Shown: positions 1 to 8,444, counted from the stretch's first letter. The stretch: 39,986 bases of DNA from Streptomyces sp. NRRL F-5727 (GCF_000719555.1 NZ_JOGX01000073.1:1-39986), one strand, 5' to 3'. Notes: generated by a model not told the origin, from the sequence alone. A program made the numbers and translations.

Positions 1-1104
1 GCCGCTCCGGCCCCGGCCGCCCCGGCCCCGGCCCCGGCTCCCGCGCCGGCCGCCCCGGCCGCGCCCGCCGCCGCCCCGGCTCCGGTGGCCCCGGCCGCCC
101 CGTCGATCGCCCCGGCGGTCGTCACCCCGGTCCCGGCCGCTCCGGCCCCGGCCGCCCCCGCCGCCCCCGCGGAGGACGGCGCCTACGTGACCCCGCTGGT
201 CCGCAAGCTCGCCACCGAGAACGGTGTCGACCTGGCGTCCGTCAAGGGCTCCGGCGTCGGCGGCCGGATCCGCAAGCAGGACGTCCTCGCGGCCGCCGAG
301 GCCAAGAAGGCCGCCCCGGCCCCCGCCGCCGCTGCCGCCCCGGCCGCCGCGTCGAAGGCCGCTCCGGCCCTGGAGGTCTCCCCGCTCCGCGGCCAGACCG
401 TCAAGATGACCCGCATGCGCAAGGTCATCGGCGACAACATGATGAAGGCGCTGCACTCGCAGGCCCAGCTGACCTCGGTCGTCGAGGTGGACATCACCAA
501 GCTGATGCAGCTGCGCGCCCGCGCCAAGGACGCCTTCGCCGCCCGTGAGGGCGTCAAGCTCTCCCCGATGCCGTTCTTCGTGAAGGCGGCGGCCCAGGCG
601 CTGAAGGCCCACCCGGTCATCAACGCCCGGATCAACGAGGACGAGGGCACGATCACCTACTTCGACTCCGAGAACATCGGGATCGCGGTGGACTCCGAGA
701 AGGGTCTGATGACCCCGGTCATCAAGGGTGCGGGCGACCTCAACATCGCCGGCATCTCCAAGAAGACCGCGGAGCTGGCGGCCGCCGTGCGCGCCTCCAA
801 GATCACCCCGGACGACCTGGCCGGCGCGACCTTCACCATCTCCAACACCGGTTCGCGCGGTGCGCTGTTCGACACCGTCATCGTCCCGCCGAACCAGGTC
901 GCCATCCTGGGCATCGGCGCCACGGTGAAGCGTCCGGCCGTCATCGAGACCGCCGAGGGCACGGCCATCGGCATCCGCGACATGACCTACCTGTCGCTGT
1001 CGTACGACCACCGTCTGGTGGACGGCGCCGACGCCGCCCGCTACCTGACGGCCGTCAAGGCGATCCTGGAGGCCGGCGAGTTCGAGGTGGACCTCGGCCT
1101 GTAG
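1..1104 (+). CDS. sucB: Dihydrolipoamide acyltransferase (E2), 2-oxoglutarate dehydrogenase type, 5' partial
   Basis: E2 core enzyme of a 2-oxoacid dehydrogenase complex: it transfers the acyl group from lipoyl-lysine to CoA in the cytoplasm. The reading frame is open from base 1, so the start and the lipoyl domain(s) lie outside the window. Visible codons 1-60 are an Ala/Pro-rich flexible linker. Codons about 62-100 form the peripheral subunit-binding domain (YVTPLVRKLA, then GVGGRIRKQDV). A second Ala/Pro linker follows, then the catalytic acyltransferase domain, which ends with the active-site signature DHRLVDG near codon 337. The succinyl- rather than acetyl-transferase name rests on streptomycete synteny (next to aceE, near lipB and lipA), because the substrate cannot be read from the visible part. 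A terminator hairpin follows the stop. Confidence 0.93.
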   Translation, partial: AAPAPAAPAPAPAPAPAAPAAPAAAPAPVAPAAPSIAPAVVTPVPAAPAPAAPAAPAEDGAYVTPLVRKLATENGVDLASVKGSGVGGRIRKQDVLAAAEAKKAAPAPAAAAAPAAASKAAPALEVSPLRGQTVKMTRMRKVIGDNMMKALHSQAQLTSVVEVDITKLMQLRARAKDAFAAREGVKLSPMPFFVKAAAQALKAHPVINARINEDEGTITYFDSENIGIAVDSEKGLMTPVIKGAGDLNIAGISKKTAELAAAVRASKITPDDLAGATFTISNTGSRGALFDTVIVPPNQVAILGIGATVKRPAVIETAEGTAIGIRDMTYLSLSYDHRLVDGADAARYLTAVKAILEAGEFEVDLGL

Positions 1105-1152
1105 GGCTCCAGAGCGCTCAGCGCCCAGGAGGCAACGTAACGAGCCTCACCA

Positions 1153-1194
1153 GCGGTGTCCCCGTCCGGATGTGTGTCCGGGCGGGGGCACCGC
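1153..1194 (+). terminator. Terminator hairpin after sucB
   Basis: An 18-bp stem (1153-1170 against 1177-1194) with two G.U pairs and the 6-nt loop TGTGTG. It lies 49 nt after the sucB stop, is followed by a short T-containing stretch, and separates sucB from the GntR gene. Confidence 0.75.
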
Positions 1195-1236
1195 CGTATT
1201 GTCTAATGGTCACGAAACTCCCGGAGGAGCCGCTCC

Positions 1237-1860
1237 ATGACCGTCCCCGTCGTCCACTCGCTGCGCGAGCAGATCCGCGAGCACATCGTGGAGGGGATCG
1301 TCAGCGGCCGCTGGAAGCCGGGCGAGCGGATCGTGGAGCGCCGGATCGCGACCGAGCTGGAGGTCTCCCAGACCCCGGTCCGCGAGGCGCTGCGGGAGCT
1401 GGAGTCGCTGCGGCTGATCGAGTCGGCGCCGAACAAGGGCGTCCGGGTCCGCAACCTCACGGCGGCCGACCTGGAGGAGAGCTACCCGGTCCGGGCCGGC
1501 CTGGAGCAGATCGCGGCCGAGCTGGCCGCGCCCCGGCTCTCCGCCGACTGCTCGACGCTGGAGCCGCACGTGGCGGCGCTGTACGAGGCGGACGCCACCT
1601 CGGACGGCACCGCGCAGGTCCGGCACACGGTGGCCTTCCACCGCGAGCTGGTGAAGGCGGCCGGGAACAGCGTGCTGCTGCACACCTGGGAGGGCCTGGG
1701 CATCGAGGTCTTCACCGCGCTGTCGATCCGCTGGCTGGGCACGGTGCAGAAGTCGTACGCGGAGGAGCACCAGGAGCTGGTGGAGGCGTTCCGCAGGGGC
1801 GATCCGAACATCGGGGCCCTGGTGAAGGCCCACGTGCTGGGCTGCGCCCCCCGCGCCTGA
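1237..1860 (+). CDS. GntR family transcriptional regulator (FCD-type)
   Basis: A 207-residue DNA-binding regulator. Residues about 8-72 are the winged HTH of the GntR family (LREQIREHIVEGI, then GERIVERRIATEL and SQTPVREALRELE). Residues about 80-200 are an all-helical FCD-like ligand domain. The ATG is supported by the Shine-Dalgarno GGAGGAG at 1223-1229, 7 nt upstream. The gene sits between sucB and aceE, and a perfect palindrome lies in the aceE promoter region, so it may sense a central-carbon metabolite and control aceE, in the way PdhR does in enterobacteria. That role is inference; family membership is clear. Confidence 0.9.
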   Translation: MTVPVVHSLREQIREHIVEGIVSGRWKPGERIVERRIATELEVSQTPVREALRELESLRLIESAPNKGVRVRNLTAADLEESYPVRAGLEQIAAELAAPRLSADCSTLEPHVAALYEADATSDGTAQVRHTVAFHRELVKAAGNSVLLHTWEGLGIEVFTALSIRWLGTVQKSYAEEHQELVEAFRRGDPNIGALVKAHVLGCAPRA

Positions 1861-1958
1861 CCCGTACACCGGCGTTTCAGCAGGTCAGAGCCTCGCTTCG
1901 GCGGGGCTTCCGGCGTTTTCCGGGCGTTCGAAAAGGAGGCACCGGGTGCCCGGTTTCG

Positions 1959-1973
1959 CGGCACCCTGTGCCG
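1959..1973 (+). terminator. Small hairpin, possible terminator of the GntR gene
   Basis: CGGCAC/GTGCCG stem (1959-1964 and 1968-1973) with loop CCT, followed by ACTTTCT. A neighbouring palindrome ACCGGG-TG-CCCGGT at 1941-1954 may belong to the same structure. The stem is short, so termination is only suggested. Confidence 0.4.
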
Positions 1974-2010
1974 ACTTTCTCGATCTGAAGAGGTTTCCGG
2001 CTTCAACCCT

Positions 2011-2040
2011 TTGATCGATCATCGATCGGCGGTTTACAGT
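2011..2040 (+). promoter_or_regulatory. Probable aceE promoter with internal palindromic operator
   Basis: A -35 like TTGATC (2011-2016) and a -10 like TACAGT (2035-2040) are 18 nt apart. The spacer and the end of the -35 hold a perfect palindrome, GATCGAT-C-ATCGATC (2013-2027). The placement is that of a classical repressor site. About 90 nt of leader would precede the aceE start at 2133. The adjacent GntR protein is the obvious candidate to bind it (inference). Confidence 0.55.
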
Positions 2041-2132
2041 CTTCGGCGGGCCGTCACCCGGCCCTCCGCCCTGTCCTGCCAGACAAGGCACCGTTTTTAT
2101 CTCCACCCCCATCTGTCCGGAAGGCGGCGATC

Positions 2133-4844
2133 ATGACCGATCCCGTAGGCAAGATTCCGAGCGAGCTCGACCAGCTCCCGGACCGTGACACCGAGGAGAC
2201 CGCCGAGTGGGCGGCCTCCCTGGACGCCGTCACCAAGGCCGCCGGCCCCCACCGGGCCGCCTACCTGATGCGCCGCACGCTCCAGCACGCCGAGGGCGCG
2301 GGCCTGGCCCTGCCCAAGCTGCTGGAGACGGACTACCTCAACACCATCCCCACCTCCGCCGAGCCGGCCATCGACGGCGACGAGGAGATGGAGCGGAAGA
2401 TCACCGCGTGGAACCGCTGGAACGCGGCCGCGATGGTCACCCGCGGCTCCAAGCACGGCGTCGGCGGCCACATCGCCACCTTCGCCTCCGCGGCCTGGCT
2501 CTACGAGACCGGCTTCAACCACTTCTTCCAGGGCAAGGAGTCCCCGAGCGCTCCCGGCTCCGGCGACCAGCTCTACATCCAGGGCCACGCCTCCCCCGGC
2601 ATCTACGCCCGCGCCTTCCTCGACGGCCGCCTGGACGAGTCGCACCTCGACAACTTCCGGCAGGAGTCGGGCGGCAACGGCCTGCCCTCCTACCCGCACC
2701 CGCGCCGCCTCCCCTGGCTGTGGGAGTTCCCCACCGTCTCCATGGGTCTCGGCCCGCTCTCCGCGATCTACCAGGCGCGCTTCAACCGCTACCTGACCAA
2801 CCGCGGCATCAAGGACGTCTCGGCCTCGCACGTCTGGGCCTTCCTCGGCGACGGCGAGATGGACGAGCCCGAGTCGACCGCGGCACTCGCGCTGGCGGCC
2901 CGCGAGGGCCTGGACAACCTGACCTTCGTCATCAACTGCAACCTGCAGCGCCTCGACGGCCCGGTCCGCGCCAACTTCAAGATCGTGCAGGAGCTGGAGG
3001 CCCAGTTCCGCGGCGCCGGCTGGAACGTCGTGAAGACCCTCTGGGGCAACGCCTGGGACGAGCTGTTCGCGCTCGACACCACCGGCGCCCTGGTCCGCCG
3101 CCTCCGCGAGGTGCCGGACGCGCAGGTCCAGACGTACCAGACCCGCGACGCCGCCTACATCCGCCAGGACTTCTTCGGCAAGGACCCGGAGCTCGCCGCG
3201 ATGGCGCAGCTGCTCTCCGACGACAAGATCCTGGAGTGCTTCCACCTCTCGCGCGGTGGCCACGAGCCGCGCAAGGTGTACGCCGCGTACAAGGCCGCCC
3301 TGGAGTTCAAGGGCGCCCCGACCGTGATCCTGGCGCAGACCGTCAAGGGCTTCACCCTGGGTGAGGGCTTCGCGTCGAAGAACGCGAACCACCAGATGAA
3401 GAAGCTCACGACGGACGAGTTCAAGAACATGCGTGACCTTCTTGAGCTGCCCATCTCGGACGCGCAGTTCGTCGACGGCGTGGTGCCCTACGGCCACCCC
3501 GGCGCCGACTCCCCCGAGGTCCGCTACCTCAAGGAGCGCCGCGCGGCGCTCGGCGGCCCCGCCCCGGCCCGCCGCGTCCACCCGGTCGCGCCGCTCCCGG
3601 CCCCGTCCGAGAAGGCGTTCGCCTCCTTCGACAAGGGCTCCGGCTCCCAGTCGGTCGCCACCACGATGGCCTTCGTCCGCCTGGTGAAGGACCTGGTCCG
3701 CGACAAGGAGACCGGCAAGCGCTGGGTCCCGATCGTCCCGGACGAGGCCCGCACCTTCGGCATGGAGTCGCTCTTCCCGTCGCTCGGCATCTACTCGCCG
3801 AAGGGCCAGACGTACGAGCCGGTCGACCGCGACCAGCTGATGTACTACAAGGAGGCCGTCAACGGCCAGATCCTGAACGAGGGCATCACCGAGGCCGGCT
3901 CGATGGCCGACTTCATCGCCGCGTCGACCGCGTACTCCACGCACGGCGAGACGATGATCCCGTTCTACATCTTCTACTCGATGTTCGGCTGGCAGCGGAC
4001 CGCCGACCAGATGTGGCAGCTCGGCGACCAGCTCGGCCGCGGCTTCCTCGTCGGCGCGACGGCCGGCCGGACCACCCTGACCGGTGAGGGCCTGCAGCAC
4101 GCCGACGGCCACTCCCCCGTCATCGCGGCCACCAACCCGGCGGCGCTGACCTACGACCCGGCGTTCGCCTACGAGGTCGCGGCCATCGTCAAGGAGGGTC
4201 TGCGCCGGATGTACGGCGAGGCCGCGCCGGGCGAGGACCAGGACGTCTTCTACTACCTGACGGTCTACAACGAGCCGATGCCGCAGCCGGCCAAGCCGGG
4301 CCACGCGGGCGTCGACGAGGGCATCGTCAAGGGCCTGTACCGCTTCAACACCGCCGAGTCGGCCGGGCTGACCGTGCCCGCCAACGCGCCGCGGATCCAG
4401 CTGCTCGGCTCGGGCACCGCGATCCACTGGGCGCTTGAGGCGCAGAAGCTGCTCGCCGAGGAGTGGGGCGTGGCCGCCGACGTGTGGTCCGCCACCTCCT
4501 GGACCGAGCTGCGCCGCGACGCGCTGGAGGCGGACGCCGCCCTGCTGCGCGGCGAGGAGCGCGTCCCGTACGTGCGCCAGGCCCTCGCGGGCGTGGAGTC
4601 GCCGGTGCTCGCGGTCTCCGACTACATGCGCCAGGTCCCGGACCAGATCGCGCAGTGGGTCGAGCAGGACTACTCGTCGCTGGGCGCCGACGGCTTCGGC
4701 CTCTCGGACACCCGCGCCGCGGCCCGCCGCCACTTCGGTGTCGACGCCCAGTCGATCGTGGCCGCGTCCCTGGCCCAGCTCGCCCGCCGCGGCGAGGTCC
4801 CGGCCACGGCCGTGAAGGAGGCGCGCGAGCGCTACGGCCTCTGA
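2133..4844 (+). CDS. aceE: Pyruvate dehydrogenase E1 component, homodimeric type
   Basis: Thiamine-diphosphate-dependent E1, 903 residues, the usual size for the single-chain AceE form. It decarboxylates pyruvate and reductively acetylates the lipoyl group of E2. The TPP-binding signature starts with GDG at residues 239-241 (GDGEMDEPES) and ends near INCNLQRLDG. The N-terminal region (ITAWNRWNAAAMVTRG, then the GGHIATFASA stretch) and the C-terminal transketolase-like half are collinear with the family. The ATG is preceded by a purine-rich GGAAGGCGG site. The gene stands alone and no E2 or E3 gene follows. Regulation probably acts through the palindrome in the upstream promoter. Confidence 0.97.
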   Translation: MTDPVGKIPSELDQLPDRDTEETAEWAASLDAVTKAAGPHRAAYLMRRTLQHAEGAGLALPKLLETDYLNTIPTSAEPAIDGDEEMERKITAWNRWNAAAMVTRGSKHGVGGHIATFASAAWLYETGFNHFFQGKESPSAPGSGDQLYIQGHASPGIYARAFLDGRLDESHLDNFRQESGGNGLPSYPHPRRLPWLWEFPTVSMGLGPLSAIYQARFNRYLTNRGIKDVSASHVWAFLGDGEMDEPESTAALALAAREGLDNLTFVINCNLQRLDGPVRANFKIVQELEAQFRGAGWNVVKTLWGNAWDELFALDTTGALVRRLREVPDAQVQTYQTRDAAYIRQDFFGKDPELAAMAQLLSDDKILECFHLSRGGHEPRKVYAAYKAALEFKGAPTVILAQTVKGFTLGEGFASKNANHQMKKLTTDEFKNMRDLLELPISDAQFVDGVVPYGHPGADSPEVRYLKERRAALGGPAPARRVHPVAPLPAPSEKAFASFDKGSGSQSVATTMAFVRLVKDLVRDKETGKRWVPIVPDEARTFGMESLFPSLGIYSPKGQTYEPVDRDQLMYYKEAVNGQILNEGITEAGSMADFIAASTAYSTHGETMIPFYIFYSMFGWQRTADQMWQLGDQLGRGFLVGATAGRTTLTGEGLQHADGHSPVIAATNPAALTYDPAFAYEVAAIVKEGLRRMYGEAAPGEDQDVFYYLTVYNEPMPQPAKPGHAGVDEGIVKGLYRFNTAESAGLTVPANAPRIQLLGSGTAIHWALEAQKLLAEEWGVAADVWSATSWTELRRDALEADAALLRGEERVPYVRQALAGVESPVLAVSDYMRQVPDQIAQWVEQDYSSLGADGFGLSDTRAAARRHFGVDAQSIVAASLAQLARRGEVPATAVKEARERYGL

Positions 4845-4989
4845 AGGGCTGACGCCGGCGAGTGAGCCGAAGGGCGCCGCGGGTGCCGAAAGGGAGAGCG
4901 CGCGCAGGTCCTGAGGAACGAAGGACCGAGCACGGTCGACCGTCGGCGCCCGCTGAAGGCGCCCGGAGGCGAACCGAGCGCCGGAAATG

Positions 4990-5029
4990 ACGGGCGGCGC
5001 GCATGATGGGGGTCATGCGCGCCGCCCGT
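4990..5029 (+). promoter_or_regulatory. 17-bp perfect inverted repeat across the start of the WYL regulator gene
   Basis: Arms 4990-5006 and 5013-5029 are exact reverse complements with the 6-nt spacer TGGGGG. The start codons at 5003, 5006 and 5015 lie inside it. It could be an autoregulatory operator or an RNA hairpin that hides the start. Confidence 0.6.
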
Positions 5030-5980
5030 TTGATCAAGATGGTCCTGCTGCTCCAGAACCGTGCCTCCATGACGGCGGCCGAGCTCGCCGCCGAGCTGGA
5101 GGTGTCGGAGCGGACCGTCACGCGTGATGCCCTCGCCCTCTCGGAGGCGGGGGTTCCCGTGTACGCGGACCGGGGCAGGACCGGTGGGTACCGGCTGGTC
5201 GGCGGGTACCGCACGCGGCTGACCGGGCTGGCCAGGGACGAGGCGGAGGCGCTGTTCCTCTCCGGACTGCCGGGCGCGCTGCGGGACATGGGCCTGCAGG
5301 ACGCGGCCTCGGCGGCCCGGCTGAAGGTGTCGGCGGCGCTGCTGCCGTCGCTGGCGGACGCGCCGGGTTCGGCGGCCCGCCGCTTCCATCTGGACGCGCC
5401 CGGCTGGTACCAGGAGCCGGAGACGCCGGAGCTGCTGCCCGCGGTGGCGGAGGCGGTCTGGGACGACCGCCGGCTGTCGGCGCGCTACCGGCGGGGCGAC
5501 GGCGAGGAGGTCGAGCGGGAGCTGGAGCCGTACGGGCTCGTCCTGAAGGCGGGCGTCTGGTACGTGTGCGCCCGCGCGGGAAGCTCGTACCGCACCTACC
5601 GGGTGGACCGGTTCACGGCGGTGGCGGTGGGCGAGGAGCGCTTCGACCGCGACCCGGACTTCGAACTGGCGGTCTTCTGGGCGGAGCGCGCGGCGGAGTT
5701 CGCGCGCTCGCTGCTGCGGGGCGAGGTGGTGCTGCGGCTGACGGAGGCGGGGGCGCGCCGGCTGCCGTTCGTGACGGACCGGGCGGCGGCGGAGGAGGCG
5801 CTGGCGGGTGCCGTGCCGGACGGCGACGGGCGGGTGACGGCGACGCTCCGGGTGGAGAACGAGGAGGTCGCCTTCGGGCAGCTCTTCGGGCTGGGCCCGG
5901 AGGCGGAGGTGGTGGCCCCCGCCTCCCTGCGCGCGCGGTTCGCCGAGGCCGCGCGGGCGGCGGCCGAGCGTTACCGGTAG
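5003..5980 (+). CDS. YafY-type HTH and WYL domain transcriptional regulator
   Basis: A 325-residue regulator. The N-terminal HTH_11 domain (residues about 8-60: LIKMVLLLQNRASMTAAELA, then SERTVTRDALALSEAG) is followed by a wing rich in Gly/Arg (RGRTGGYRL). A WYL ligand-sensing region covers residues about 160-230 (RRGDGEEVERELEPYGLVLK, then WYVCARAGSSYRTYRVDRF), with a C-terminal WCX-like extension. WYL proteins often bind nucleic acids or small ligands. The start is uncertain because ATG codons at 5003, 5006 and 5015 all lie in a long inverted repeat with no clear Shine-Dalgarno. Its 3' end overlaps the convergent SDR gene by 10 bp. WYL regulators next to SDR genes are, as I recall, common in streptomycetes, so that SDR is a plausible target. 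Confidence 0.88.
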   Translation: MMGVMRAARLIKMVLLLQNRASMTAAELAAELEVSERTVTRDALALSEAGVPVYADRGRTGGYRLVGGYRTRLTGLARDEAEALFLSGLPGALRDMGLQDAASAARLKVSAALLPSLADAPGSAARRFHLDAPGWYQEPETPELLPAVAEAVWDDRRLSARYRRGDGEEVERELEPYGLVLKAGVWYVCARAGSSYRTYRVDRFTAVAVGEERFDRDPDFELAVFWAERAAEFARSLLRGEVVLRLTEAGARRLPFVTDRAAAEEALAGAVPDGDGRVTATLRVENEEVAFGQLFGLGPEAEVVAPASLRARFAEAARAAAERYR

Positions 5981-6942
5981 TCCTCGACCCGGGTGTCCGG
6001 GTCGGTCTCCTTGGCCAGGATGAAGCCCCAGGAGTCGGGCCGGGAGCCGTCCTCGTCGGTGAAGCCGTACTCCCGGGCGAGCCGGCCGCTGTCGAGCGAC
6101 TGTCCGTTCCAGCGGGCGCGGTCGGGGTCGGCGGCGAGGGCGGCGACGCCCCGGCCGACGTAGACCGGGGACTCGGAGACGCCGAAGTCGGGGAGCTGCT
6201 TCGTCGCGTCCCGCCAGTTCTCCTCGGTGACGCCGAAGTGGGCGAGCATCTGCTCGGAGCGGAGCCAGCCGGGGCTGACGGAGACGGCGGTGCCGCCGGA
6301 GTCGGCGAGTTCCTTCGCGAGGCCGAAGGCCATCCGGATGGGCGCGTTCTTGGCGAGGTCGTAGAAGAGGTTCTCGCGGTAGTGGGTGCCGTTGTAGGCG
6401 CCGGTGCCGTCGGTGACCTCGACGACGAGGCCGCCGGGGTGCCGGTTGAGCAACGGCAGCGCGGTGTGCGAGGTGACGAGGTGGGTGCGCACGCCGAGTT
6501 CGAGCATCCGCAGTCCGCCGGCGAGGTCGATGTCCCAGGTCTTCTTGCCGAAGGTGTCGACGAGGAGGTGTTCGCCGCCCCAGACGTCGTTGACGAGGAC
6601 GTCGAGCCGGCCGCGCTCGCGGTCGATCCGGTCGACGAGGGCGCGGACCTGTGCGGGGTCGAGGTGGTCGGTGGGGACGGCGACGCCCTCGCCGCCGGCG
6701 GCGGTCACCAGTTCGGCGGTCTCCTCGATGGTCTCGGTGGCGCGGCCGACCTCGCTGAGCTTCGCGCGGGTGGTGCGGCCGGTGACGTAGACGGTGGCGC
6801 CGGCGGTGCCGAGCTGGACGGCGATGGCCCGTCCGGCGCCCCGGGTGGCCCCGGCGACCAGGCAGATCCGTCCGTGCAGCGGCTGGGTGTCGGTGGTCTT
6901 CTCGGTGGTCATGGTGTTCAGGCTGGCAGCAATACCCGACAT
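5971..6942 (-). CDS. SDR family oxidoreductase
   Basis: A cytoplasmic NAD(P)-dependent short-chain dehydrogenase of 323 residues from the ATG at 6942, or 313 from the ATG at 6912 (MTTEKTTDTQ), which would suit the family better. The Rossmann glycine motif is GATRGAGRAI (31-40). The catalytic YxxxK is Y194-D-L-A-K198, and VNDVWGG replaces the usual NNAG. The extended middle and the C-terminal region with VEDYR at the end are typical of actinobacterial SDR proteins of unassigned substrate. It is convergent with the WYL gene (10-bp overlap) and divergent from the DUF4240 gene. The short intergenic gap holds a dyad at 6948-6962. Confidence 0.88.
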   Translation of the reverse strand: MSGIAASLNTMTTEKTTDTQPLHGRICLVAGATRGAGRAIAVQLGTAGATVYVTGRTTRAKLSEVGRATETIEETAELVTAAGGEGVAVPTDHLDPAQVRALVDRIDRERGRLDVLVNDVWGGEHLLVDTFGKKTWDIDLAGGLRMLELGVRTHLVTSHTALPLLNRHPGGLVVEVTDGTGAYNGTHYRENLFYDLAKNAPIRMAFGLAKELADSGGTAVSVSPGWLRSEQMLAHFGVTEENWRDATKQLPDFGVSESPVYVGRGVAALAADPDRARWNGQSLDSGRLAREYGFTDEDGSRPDSWGFILAKETDPDTRVEDYR

Positions 6943-7010
6943 CCTCTGTCTGGATGGCAGACGACTTTCCGGGTGCGTCGCGGACGCGGAGACCGGATGC
7001 TGGTGCCGTG

Positions 7011-7535
7011 ATGGACGAGACCGAGTTCTGGGAGATCATCGACGCCACCCGCGAGGAGGCCGAGGGCGACCCCGAGGAGCAGGCGGATCTGCTCGTGGAG
7101 CGGCTGACCCGGCTGGATCCGGACACGGTGCTCGACTACGCGCGCCATTTCGAGGCCCGGTTCAACCGCGCGTACCACTGGGACGTGTGGGGTGCGGCGG
7201 CGGTGCTGCTGGACGGCGCCGGGGCGGTCGAGGAGGGTTTCGACGCGTTCCGCTGCTGGCTGATCGGCCAGGGCCGGGAGGTGTACGAGGGCGGGGTCGC
7301 GGATCCGGACGAGCTCGCGGAGCTGCTGGACGCCTTCGATCCGGAGCTGGACGGGGACGGCGAGGAGCTCGGTTTCGCGGCGGACGAGGCGTACGAGACG
7401 CTGACCGGGACGGAGACGCCGGACCTGGGGATCGTGATGCCGGACGGGGAGCCGGAGGGCGTCCCGCTGGACCTGGCGGACGAGGAGGCCCTGGCGGCCC
7501 GGCTGCCCCGGCTGTGGGAGCGGTTCAGGCCCTGA
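7011..7535 (+). CDS. DUF4240 domain-containing protein
   Basis: A 174-residue acidic protein. It begins MDETEFWEIIDATREEAEGD, the usual opening of DUF4240 proteins, which is why the ATG at 7011 is preferred over one at 6954 that would add 19 unrelated residues. Recognisable stretches are the LTRLDPDTVLDYARHF segment, the HWDVWGAAAVL segment and the FRCWLIGQGREVYE segment. There is no signal peptide or membrane segment. The biochemical function of the family is unknown. The gene is divergent from the SDR at 5971-6942 and runs towards the second SDR gene, 33 bp away. Confidence 0.82.
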   Translation: MDETEFWEIIDATREEAEGDPEEQADLLVERLTRLDPDTVLDYARHFEARFNRAYHWDVWGAAAVLLDGAGAVEEGFDAFRCWLIGQGREVYEGGVADPDELAELLDAFDPELDGDGEELGFAADEAYETLTGTETPDLGIVMPDGEPEGVPLDLADEEALAARLPRLWERFRP

Positions 7536-7568
7536 CCGCGGGGCCGGGCCCGAACCGGGCGGTCGCGC

Positions 7569-8363
7569 TCAGAAGTGGGTGCCGCCGTCGACGCGGACCT
7601 CGGTGCCGGTGATGAAGCGGCCGTCCTCGGAGGCGAGCATCGCGACGACGCCGGCGACGGTCTCGGGGCCCGCGAAGCCCTGGCCGAGGGCGGGGGCGAG
7701 CTTCGTGAAGAGCGTCATGTCGGCGTCGGCGGGGAGGCCGGGGCCCACGGACTGCCTGCTGGCGCCGGAGCCGTCGGTCATGCCGGAGGAGATGGAGCCG
7801 GGCTGGACGGCGGTGAAGCGGATGCCCTGCTTGGCGTACTCGGCGGCCAGGGCGTGGGTCATGGACTGGATGCCGCCCTTGCTGGCCGCGTAGGCCGCCA
7901 TGTAGGGGTGGGCGAACGTCGCCGAGGTGGAGGAGAAGTTCACGACGGCGGCGCCGTCGCCCTCCAGGAGTGCCGGGACCGCCTCGCGGATCATGAGGAA
8001 GGTGCCGGTCAGGTTGATCCGGAGCACCTGCTCGAAGGCGTCGAGGCCGGTCTCGTGGGTGTGCGAGGAGCGGAGCACCCCGGCCGCGTTGACCAGCACG
8101 TCGAGGCCGCCGAGGGCGGTGACGGCGGCGGCGACGCCGGCCCGTACGGACTCCTCGTCGGCGACGTTCACGACGACCGTGGTGAGGCGCCCGGCGTGGT
8201 CCCCGGCCTTGGCGGCGGTGTCCTTGAGACCGTCCTCGCTGATGTCGGCGGCGACGACCCGGCCGCCCTCCGCGAGCATGCGCAGGACGGTGGCCTGGCC
8301 GATGCCGGAGCCGCCGCCGGTGACCAGGGCGCGGCGTCCTTCGTAGCGGGTGAGCTGGTTCAT
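7569..8363 (-). CDS. SDR family oxidoreductase (FabG-like)
   Basis: A 264-residue classical short-chain dehydrogenase. It has the cofactor motif TGGGSGIG (15-22), NAAG at about 92-95, a catalytic Ser in NFSSTSA (about 142-148), and Y158-A-A-S-K162. Its C-terminus, with GTEVRVDGGTHF, is standard for the family. The ATG at 8363 is supported by a GAGAGG Shine-Dalgarno. The substrate is unknown. It is divergent from the TetR gene across a 118-bp gap containing several GTGGCA/TGCCAC half-sites, so it is probably repressed by that TetR protein (inference). Confidence 0.93.
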   Translation of the reverse strand: MNQLTRYEGRRALVTGGGSGIGQATVLRMLAEGGRVVAADISEDGLKDTAAKAGDHAGRLTTVVVNVADEESVRAGVAAAVTALGGLDVLVNAAGVLRSSHTHETGLDAFEQVLRINLTGTFLMIREAVPALLEGDGAAVVNFSSTSATFAHPYMAAYAASKGGIQSMTHALAAEYAKQGIRFTAVQPGSISSGMTDGSGASRQSVGPGLPADADMTLFTKLAPALGQGFAGPETVAGVVAMLASEDGRFITGTEVRVDGGTHF

Positions 8364-8400
8364 GGCGGGGCCTCTCGGTTGGGGGCTGGCGGAGAATCGC

Positions 8401-8444
8401 TGCCACCGTACGCCCACGTGGCACGTTTTGCCACATGTGCACAT
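8401..8444. promoter_or_regulatory. Cluster of dyads between divergent SDR and TetR genes
   Basis: TGCCAC at 8401-8406, GTGGCA at 8418-8423 and TGCCAC at 8429-8434 form two overlapping inverted repeats. They are followed by the perfect palindrome ATGTGCACAT at 8435-8444. This is the expected location for a TetR operator controlling both genes. Confidence 0.6.

Noticed and set aside
1..180. Tandem GCCCCGG-type repeat
   Set aside because: It encodes the Ala/Pro linker of the E2 protein and is explained by codon use, not by a repeat element.
2097..4733. 878-codon open frame antisense to aceE
   Set aside because: aceE is unmistakable; the antisense frame is a codon-bias artefact.
6954..7010. 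Longer start of the DUF4240 protein
   Set aside because: The 19 added residues do not fit the family opening and lie over the divergent promoter region.
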